Shown here one piece after another: positions 56,793 through 64,000 of a stretch of 64,000 nt of DNA (positions within the stretch are counted from its first letter, which is position 1; the number at the start of each line of letters is the position of its first letter). The position numbers and the translations under genes are program-made. The notes under the pieces are model-generated. The model was not told the origin of the DNA, did no database searches, and saw nothing but the letters and a program-made list of their open reading frames with translations. Where the stretch lies: contig CM034240.1 of NCBI GenBank assembly GCA_019916065.1, forward strand, positions 43,039,180 to 43,103,179. Reading direction: 5' to 3'. The stretch comes from Vitellaria paradoxa (Eukaryota > Streptophyta > Magnoliopsida > Ericales > Sapotaceae).

Positions 56793-59700
56793 GTTATTAT
56801 TTTTGTTATTATTGTTATTGTGGTTGTGCCACTCTGGAACGAAGCCATGATTCATTTACCGGGGGCAGATTTAGGTCTAGAAAAAATTACATCTAACACC
56901 ATTTATTATATTTGGTCAACAAAAATACGATAATAAAACCTAATATAAAACAACATTGTTGTTATATTTCAGCATCTGCAAAAGATTTAGCTTCATTTAC
57001 ATAATTATCAATCAATAAAGTAGTACCTGACCACTTATTATGTTATGAAATCCATCAATAATTAAATTTGGAGTGAAGTTAAATGTGATTTCTTTTTAAC
57101 TGTGTATGAGTAAGGCATTTTCAAGTAAATTAGCTTCCATCATGTCCCAAACTTTTGTTTTAACAACACTTGTATAGCTACGGACGAAGCCAAGATTTTT
57201 GGTTAGGAGGGGCTAACTTTTTCTTTTTCCTTAGGTTGAATTCAGACCTAGAAAAAAAATTATAATTAATATTGTAAATTATATTTAGTGAATAAAAAAT
57301 AAAATAAATTAATATATATGCATAGATGGACTTTCAAATTTTGGATTATGGCAGTGTTTGGAGTTCCAAAATTTGGCAAAAAAAAAAAAAAAGGGTAAAT
57401 TTTGGATTGTTAAGTGTTTGATGTGTTCCTCGAAAATTGTGAAAAAGTTGGTAAAAGTTGAAAAAAATGGTAAAAATTGATAAAAGTTGAATTTTTTTTA
57501 ATAAAAGTTAGAGATTTTTTTGGTAAAAGTCAGATAAAAATAGAGATTTTTAGTATGGAGAAAGTTGATAAAAGTTGAAGATTTTTGGAGAAAGTTGGAG
57601 ATTTTTTAATGCATCCTATATATAACAATTGAAAAAAGAAATAGTTCAATTTTAAGGAGGTTGATTCATAGCTATTTTTTTTAATCCAAAAATTTTATGT
57701 ACTGGTGGTGGGGTTTTCCTAACCAAGGTCAATTGTTTTTTAAAATTTCAGGGGGTCAAACTATAATAGAATTTTTTTTTATAATTAAAATTTTACATGT
57801 ATAGGCAGCACTTTTCAAATTTAGGAGGGCCATGGCCACCCTTGGCCCTAAGGGAGGTTTGTCCCTGCTTGTAGCAGAAAATACATGTTCTGTAGTCGCA
57901 ATAAAAGCTGTCAAAATTTCATTTTGCAAGAAGTAACCTTGTCTTTTGGTTTTCCTTCTTTATTTTTTATTTTTATTTTTTCAACTTTCCAAGTATTATT
58001 TGACGTTGGGTGATTTATAAGGCGCTTGAAATTTTAAATTATTTGGACCAGTGACTAGTTGGGCTATCAAAATTTTGAATATATAAGGATTAAGGAAAAA
58101 AAAATATCTTCAAGATGGGGGCTGGTCCATAGCCTAAAAATTCATATGTAATGAGTGAAGTTTCCGAAGGCCAAGGGGTTGGCCCCCCTTGGCCCTAGCT
58201 AGCCTCATCCTTGGTGCCACTCTATCAGATAGTTGTGATTGCCATAGGAATGCTGCTTCTGAGAAAGATTCTTTTGAGAGTGTGTCATTGGATGCTTTGG
58301 TTGACTTTGGCTGGAACAGACTATAATGGGCAATATTTTACTCTATAAACATGAAGAACTGTATTCATTTCATACATTTTATGTAAGAGCCTGAGTTCAG
58401 GAGTCATACCTTAAGAGATTGTAGGTTTCTGCTGTTAAATCTGGACGGATACAAGTTGATGGAGATATGGTGCCTATTTCGTACATAGTTCAGCCATCGC
58501 AAAAAATAAGCCATTTCTTACACAGGTTTGTTGTGCTCAACTCTGGCATATCCATTAGTTTTGATGAAGAATTTTTTTTTAACAGTTACAATGACTTGTA
58601 TATGTGTTATTCCTATTTTTCTTTTTAGTTTTAAATTTTAATGTTCAATCTCTTTCATTTTTTCATGAAATTGTTAATCTTTAGTCTTGATTAAGAGCTA
58701 TCCCTGAAGTTATAAAACTAGTAGATAATAGACCAAAGGTTGTAGGCATGAACCACCAGTGAGGGCATGGGAGGTCTCAATTCTGCAGAAAGAACCAGAT
58801 GTGGTGACTGTATGTAAACCTGCATCTGTCCCGGTAAGCAGCAGTTCTTGAGGATGTTAATCTGCTGATGTTTTTAGCTATATTCATCGTGGTTATTATG
58901 AATTCATTCTCACTTGGCTTCACTGAGGCTTTCACATTATCAAATCCTTTTGCCAACTTTTGTGAAATGTTTTTTGGCAAAAAGGGGCATCTCATATGGT
59001 TCAACCTTTTGCTATGTTACATTTGAACATATAAATAGGCACATGCTATTTTTTGTTGCCCCTAAGAAAGTATGCCTCGCTTTCCTTTGGAGACTATTTA
59101 CAACCAAATGAGCAGGAGGCACATGGGAAGCTTTTTATGGAACATATGTTCTCCTAGGACCAATTTATCCTTTTTTGGTAAGTTAGTGAGTAGGTTTTGG
59201 CCGAATGTGTTCTTTTATTCTTAAAAATAATTAAATATAATTTTGGCCGAATGTGCTATACGTAATTGCTCGAGCAGAGGGACGTGGATGTATTAGTAGG
59301 CAGGCTACATTATCCAAGGATGTGGCATTTCTCCTCTTCTTCTTCATGTTGTAGCCCTGACATGCATTCATTCTTACTGAGAAAGAGAAGTGTTTCCACT
59401 TCACAACCTAACCCGAGTTAATGCTTATTGAGTTCTGTAGGAATTAATATTGCAGCTCTCTACTGTGCTGTAGGTGCATCCATGTGGTCAATATCGTAAA
59501 AACACAGTTGTTGGCATCCTTCAAGCAGAACATGGCTTGGCACCTCTATTTCGTATCCAGCCTATGCTTTGCAGCAAGATCATCCTACTTCTACACAGGC
59601 ATATTTTGATTGTAATTTCCAATTCTATATTGATACTAGTAATTGTGCCATTGAACAAATCAAACGGTTGAAAATATCCCAAATTTAAATTCTTGAGCTT

Positions 59701-59947
59701 CTTTGTTATATAGATAATTTGTCATTCCCTGACACATAAAATTTAATCTTATCTCCTTCTATTTCTACTTCTTTTATTTTTTTTGCTTTGTTCTTCCTGG
59801 TAAAATTTTGCTTTTGTTTCTCTCTTTATTTTGCTTTATCAATCCCTTGACACTAAGATGTCAGCCATTCATCGACTGGATCGATTGGTATCTGGACTCC
59901 TTATCATAGCCAGAAGTGCTTCTAAGGCTGACCTTTTTAGGCAACAG
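56192..59947 (+). CDS. RluA-type RNA pseudouridine synthase, 5' half (seven exons)
   Basis: This encodes an RNA pseudouridine synthase of the plant RluA group (like Arabidopsis RNA pseudouridine synthase 7), which isomerises uridine in RNA. Exons: 56192-56279, 56405-56448, 56581-56658, 58425-58525, 58746-58833, 59474-59552, 59865-59947. All junctions are GT-AG and in phase, giving 187 codons. Recognisable text in order: MDIVWQTPANPPESHDYIF, VRYVRPYYFEFICHVK, TIVDLFAEEFKGRPYDYY, the S4-like SAVKSGRIQVDGDMV, EPDVVTVCKPASVPVHPCG, and the catalytic motif HRLDRLVSGLLIIAR (Asp of HRLD). Family members are roughly twice this length; the C-terminal half with the RTHQIRVH motif is absent from the window because a copia element follows in intron 7. 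Start is Met 56192 or Met 56216. Confidence 0.9.
56659..58424 (+). other. Intron 3 of the pseudouridine synthase gene, with transposon debris
   Basis: This intron of about 1.77 kb holds an ATT microsatellite (56761-56792, with GTT/ATT variants to 56820), a hAT-like fragment (57178-57884) and a second related fragment near 58090-58215 ending in GGTTGGCCCCCCTTGGCC. Open frames here are not genes. Confidence 0.7.
57178..57884. mobile_element. hAT-like repeat, about 700 bp, in intron 3
   Basis: The left side reads AGCTACGGACGAAGCCAAGA with a GGAGGGGC stretch, and the right side ends GGCCATGGCCACCCTTGGCCC followed by GTCCCTGCTTGTAG, which reads inversely as CTACAAGCAGGGACAAACC. This CTAC-GGACGGAGCC start and GGCCCCC-rich interior edge is common in plant non-autonomous DNA elements. 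Internally it has many AAAAGTTGA/TAAAAGTTG repeats (57440-57600). Confidence 0.4.
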
Positions 59948-60531
59948 GTAAGCTGTCTGCTTCTATATTGCTTCATAGGAAAGCTTTCTGCTACTATATT
60001 GGTTTATAGGGAAGCTTTCTGCTACTATATTGGTTTATAGGAAATCCAAGCAATATAGCCAATAATAAAAGGAAAAGGCGAGGCTGACATTGCACATGAC
60101 AGCGGGCTTGGCGACCGTTGGATTAAAATCCAGTGGTCTAGATGCATTTATATATTTTTAATCTTAAAATTGTGTGAATGAATCTAGGCCATTAAATTTA
60201 GATCCAATGGTCTGAATTTAATGTTTGAGCAATGTCAGACCCCTCCCCCCCCCCACCCCCGGGGCGTCCTAATAAAAGTTCTCTTTTATCAAAAGGTTTT
60301 GTTCAACATCAATACAAGGAAATCATATTTTATTATTATTGGTTTGCGTGATTGTTTTACTTATTCTAAAAGTCATATTTATGTCATATTATGGTCATAC
60401 TCACAGAATTAGTGAGGCAGATGTATCTTGCATCAATCTATACTCTTCCTGTATTCTTGTTTTTTTTTTTTTTTTTTTTCCCCTTCGCTTTTTCCATTAC
60501 TACCCCTACCACTATTCTGAAGCATGCATAC
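59948..60531 (+). other. Start of intron 7, truncated by the copia insertion
   Basis: GAAAGCTTTCTGCTACTATA and TTGGTTTATAGG are tandemly duplicated at 59979-60042. A CCGTTGGATTAAAATCCAGTGG palindrome-like segment lies near 60114-60135, followed by C runs at 60242-60262 and a T run near 60460-60479. No eighth exon of the gene is recognisable before the LTR. Confidence 0.5.
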
Positions 60532-60745
60532 TGTCAAAGAAATAGATTTACTGAAGATTTAACTTCCCCAAATGGGTAGCCACTGTTTTATATTTATACT
60601 AATACAAGTTACATATACAATAAATACTATACAAGGAATCTAGACTAGGTACATACCCCCTAGAATATTAAATATACTAAGTACATGCACATACATTAAA
60701 TACACTAAGTACATGCACATACATTAACAGCCATATTTTCCCACA
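60532..60745 (-). mobile_element. 3' LTR of the Ty1/copia element
   Basis: On the minus strand the LTR starts TGTGGGAAAATATGGC at 60745, immediately after the polypurine tract. It contains a tandem TTAATGTATGTGCATGTAC duplication. The other end is placed tentatively at TGTCAAAG (60532), which gives the CTTTGACA end on the minus strand. The 5' LTR lies beyond the window, so length and target duplication cannot be checked here. Confidence 0.55.
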
Positions 60746-60757
60746 CTCCCCCTCAAG
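60746..60757 (-). promoter_or_regulatory. Polypurine tract of the copia element
   Basis: The minus strand reads CTTGAGGGGGAG directly before the LTR start, the usual primer site for plus-strand DNA synthesis in copia elements. The pol stop codon TGA overlaps its left edge. Confidence 0.75.
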
Positions 60758-61889
60758 CTGGTGAATAGATATTCTCCATTCCTAGCTTGGATACAATACT
60801 TTGAAACACTGGACCACTTAGCCTTTTGGTTAACACATCAGCGAGCTGATCATTTGTAGACACATAGGGTGTGCAGATCAATCCACTCTCCAATTTTTCC
60901 TTGATAAAATGTCTGTCAATTTCGATATGCTTTGTCCGATCATGTTGCACTGGATTGTGGGTTATGCTAATTGCAGACTTATTATCGCAATAAAGCCTCA
61001 TCGGGCCCTCCAACTTGATCCTCATGTCTTCTAGAATGATCTTCAGCCAAAGTAACTCACATACTCCTTGAGCCATTGCTCGAAACTCAGCTTCTGCACT
61101 AGACCGTGCTACCACATTTTGCTTTTTACTTCTCCATGTCACAAGGTTCCCACCAAGAAACGTACAATATCCAGTGGTTGATCTTTTATCAATCAATGAC
61201 CCAGCATAATCAGCATCTGTATAGGCTTCAAGCATTAAGCCCCCACTCCTCCTAAAGAGAATTCCTCTTCCTGGTGTACTCTTAAGATATTGCAACACTC
61301 TGTGTGCTGCTCGAAGATGAACCTCTTTTGGAGTGTGCATGAATTGACTAATCACATTCACAGCATAAGCTATATCTGGTCGTGTGTGGGACAGATAAAT
61401 GAGCTTTCCCACCAAGCGTTGATACATCCCTTTGTCCACCATAGCATCTTCCTCTGCTATTCCAAGCTTTAGATTCGGATCTATTGGAGTACTCACCGGT
61501 TTGCATGCTGTTTTACCTGTCTCCTTGAGTAGATCAGTTACATACTTCTGCTGAGAGAGAAAAATACTCTTATCTGAATGTGCCACTTCAATTCCAAGAA
61601 AATACTTTAGCTTCCCAAGTGTCTTAATCTCGAATTCTTTTGCCAAGCACTCACTCAAAAAATGTCTCTCCTCATCATCACTTCCTGTAACAATTATATC
61701 ATCCACATAAACTAAGAGAACTGTGACTCCCCCTGAAGACGAGTGTTTGACGAACAGTGTATGATCTCCTTGACTTTGCTTATGTCCTAACATCACCATA
61801 ACCTTGGCAAACCTGCCGAACCATGCTCGAGGAGATTGTTTAAGCCCATATAATGCCTTCTTTAACCTACACATTGTATGATCAGTAAC
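60753..61889 (-). pseudogene. Copia reverse transcriptase C-terminal part and RNase H
   Basis: Directly after the internal TGA the same frame goes on with CRLKKALYGLKQSPRAWF, the YVDDIIVTGSD catalytic motif, QQKYVTDLLKETG, DADYAGSLIDKRSTTGYC (RNase H), SSAEAEFRAMAQG, LYCDNKSAISIT and QLADVLTKRL. The TGA is the only break in this part. Confidence 0.92.
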
Positions 61890-63446
61890 TCATTTTCCAT
61901 AACCAGGTGGAATTTCCATATATATCTCTTCCTCTAGATCTCCATGCAAGAAAGCATTTTTTATATCAAACTGTTGTAAATCCCATCCAAAGTTAGCTGC
62001 CAAAGACAATAGGACTCTAACAGTATTCAGCTTTGCAACTGGGGCAAAAGTCTCTAGATAGTCCACTTCATATATCTGAGTATAACCTTTGGCTACCAAC
62101 CTTGCCTTGTATCTCTCCACTGAACCATCAGCTCTATACTTCACTGTGTACACCCATTTACATCCTACTGGTTTCTTCCCTGCTGGTAACTCCACAAGCT
62201 CCCATGTTTTGTTCTTTTCCAGTGCATCCATTTCTACATTCATAGCTTGCTTCCATTTTTCATTAGACAAAGCTTCGGATAGATTGGAAGGAATGACAAT
62301 GGTTTCTAGGTTATTGAGGAAGGCTCTGTGTGACGGGGAAAATTGCTTAAAGGACAGGAAGTGTGCAAGGGGATATAAGGGTCTTTTAGTGCACTCTCTC
62401 ATACCTTTTCTCAATGCAATGGGCAAGTCTGTGTCACTACTACCCTTATGGGTCTCACTCTCTACTTCTGGTTCGGCTTCAATCTGTAATATGGGTTCAG
62501 GAATCATTACCTCATCGGACTCTTGGACTTGCGTAGAGTTGGGGGCAACCATCTTCCTCCTTGCATACATCTTGCCTTTGCCATATCTAACATCCCTGGG
62601 AATAGACTCAGTTTCGGGTTGAGTAGACACGGAAGCTGTTGTTACAGGATTAGACACAAGTTCAGAGGAAGCTATGACAGACTCAGATAGTTCAGATTGA
62701 AACGGAGCATGATCACTAGTGGATGAAGAAGTAGGATGGTTTGAAACTGAAAGATCCAACATTAAGTCAAAATCCAAACCCTCGTCTTCTCTCACTAACT
62801 TCTCCCCCTGAAGATAAGGGTTTGGAAAGTAAGATTCACGTTCATTGAAGGTAACATCCATAGAAACAAAGAATTTTCGGGAAGGTGGATGATAACACTT
62901 GTAACCTTTCTGGGTTGACGAATATCCCACAAATACACACTTTATAGCTCTTGGATCTAGTTTCCCTCGGTTGTGACTGTGAACATGTACAAAGGACGTA
63001 CACCCAAACACTCTAGGAACAAGATTATTTGTGGTGTGTAGGGTAGGGTAAAATGTTGACAACACGTCCATTGGACTCTTAAATCCTAGGACTCTAGAGG
63101 GCAATCTGTTTATGAGATGTGTTGCTGTAAGAACAGCTTCCCCCCAAAAAGTTTTAGGAACATGGTTTTCAAATAACAACGCTCGGGTTTTTTCAAGGAG
63201 ATCACCATTTTTCCTCTCTGCAACTCCATTTTGCTGCGGGGTATTCACACAAGATGACTCATGTATTATCCCTTCCTTTTGAAAAAATGGATTGAGACTT
63301 TGATTAAGATAGTCCCTTGCATTATCAGACCTAACTCTTTTGATGGTTACTCCAAACTGATTTTTAATCATGGAACAGAAATTTGGGAAAACAATACTGA
63401 CATCAGATTTTTGTTTAAGAAGAAAATCTAGCAGACTCGAGTGCAA
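61890..63446 (-). pseudogene. Copia integrase core and reverse transcriptase N-terminal part
   Basis: The 518-codon frame contains the second catalytic Asp at [10 protein letters not shown] and the Glu at [12 protein letters not shown]. It then has a [17 protein letters not shown] block, a variable Ser/Thr-rich linker, and the start of the reverse transcriptase ([59 protein letters not shown]). It ends at a TGA at 61890-61892 after IPPGYGK; family sequence continues in the same frame beyond it. Confidence 0.9.
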
Positions 63447-63999
63447 TCATCAATAAAGGAAACAAACCATTGTGCCCAGAGATATTAGCAACAGTAGATG
63501 GACCCCAAACATCACTATGAATTAAATAAAAAGGAATGGAACTTATTTTATTGTGCCTTGGAAATGGTATACGTTTGTGTTTGGCAAGTTCACATTTTTC
63601 ACAATGAAAAGACTCAACATCAAAACTTTTAAACAAAGACGGAAACAAAAGTTTAATGACTCTAAATGATGGATGTCCAAGTCGGCGATGATGGAGCCAA
63701 ATTTTCTCTTTATAGGATGTCAAGGACTTGGAAACAAATGACACTGACTGTTTATTCTTGTTGATAGTTGGTTGACTTGTTTCAAGAAAGTAGAGGCCAC
63801 CCCGTTCTCTAGCATGTCCAATCGTCTTCCCCGAATCCTTTTCCTGAAATATGCAATCAGTATGATGAAAAATCACATTACATTGTAAGTCATGAGTAAG
63901 TTTTTGGATGGATATCAGGTTGGTAGATAGCTTAGGGACATGAAGGACATTCTGCAAGGTTAACAATGGGTTAATTTGGACACTTCCAATTCCTGCCAC
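63415..63999 (-). pseudogene. Copia GAG-pre-integrase and integrase N-terminus
   Basis: The frame shows LHHRRLGHPSF and HCEKCELAKHKRIPFP, the His2-Cys2 zinc-binding region that precedes integrase, and YLIHSDVWGPS with the first catalytic Asp. It runs out of frame after ISGH because of a missing base near 63470. The left limit of the element and its protease are outside the window. Confidence 0.88.
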
Positions 64000-64000
64000 A

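Larger units (their letters stand above)
60753..63999 (-). pseudogene. Ty1/copia pol polyprotein, 5' end outside window, inactive
   Basis: The minus strand carries the pol order of Ty1/copia elements: pre-integrase zinc domain and integrase (63999 to about 62700), reverse transcriptase (about 62220-61400), RNase H (about 61230-60800), and the stop just before the polypurine tract. Breaks visible are two one-base deletions with a nonsense codon between them at about 63424-63472, and an in-frame TGA at 61890-61892 inside the reverse transcriptase. Otherwise the frame is very well kept, so the insertion is young in relative terms. The gag, protease and 5' LTR would lie beyond 64000. Confidence 0.92.

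Noticed and set aside
56729..56933. Ile-rich open frame in intron 3
   Set aside because: It is a translation of an ATT microsatellite.
59474..59671. Independent small gene around exon 6
   Set aside because: Only the first 79 bases are coding (VHPCGQYRKN) and they belong to the pseudouridine synthase; the rest is intron.
62089..62622. 177-codon plus-strand open frame
   Set aside because: It is antisense to the copia linker and reverse transcriptase start.

Overview
This is an AT-rich nuclear window from a flowering plant, probably a dicot or other broad-leaved lineage; I cannot name the species. The evidence is canonical GT-AG introns, plant-only gene families (SAUR auxin-response genes, a TPD1-like secreted ligand), an RTE-type LINE, a Ty1/copia element, Helitron-like elements and many short AT-rich MITEs. 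Genes are sparse and most of the sequence is transposon-derived or featureless AT-rich spacer.

Layout: 1-5.6 kb is spacer with a PIF/Harbinger-like MITE (1387-2272). A loose cluster of three SAUR genes lies on the minus strand at 5.6-6.2, 12.2-12.6 and 21.4-21.8 kb. All three carry coding lesions, although two keep a complete conserved core. A full-length but dead RTE-type LINE with a target-site duplication (15707-18891) sits between the second and third SAUR copies. From 22 to 36.6 kb there is spacer with several low-copy tandem repeats, a strong palindrome at 24.84 kb and a possible minus-strand gene remnant at 31.2-31.8 kb. A probable 2.7-kb solo LTR occupies 36643-39363. Two head-to-tail Helitron-like elements cover 40.05-44.9 kb and two adjacent MITEs lie at 45.2-45.9 kb. 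An unrecognised spliced reading frame lies at 47.6-48.1 kb behind a G-box-containing upstream region.

The most informative locus is 50.2-52.7 kb. A TPD1-like gene is split by a 2175-bp insertion bounded by a perfect 9-bp target-site duplication, the hallmark of a Mutator-like element. The insertion carries about eight tandem 146-148-bp units, each containing a 15-bp perfect-stem hairpin. Removing the insertion rejoins the reading frame at a conserved family motif, and a separate 8-bp tandem duplication just downstream adds a frameshift.

The right end (56.2-64 kb) holds the 5' half of a plant RluA-type RNA pseudouridine synthase gene on the plus strand. Seven exons splice in phase to 187 codons and include the catalytic HRLD motif. 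The remainder is not visible because a Ty1/copia element on the minus strand, with its 3' LTR at about 60.53-60.75 kb, occupies the rest of the window. The downstream exons must lie beyond position 64000 or be lost.
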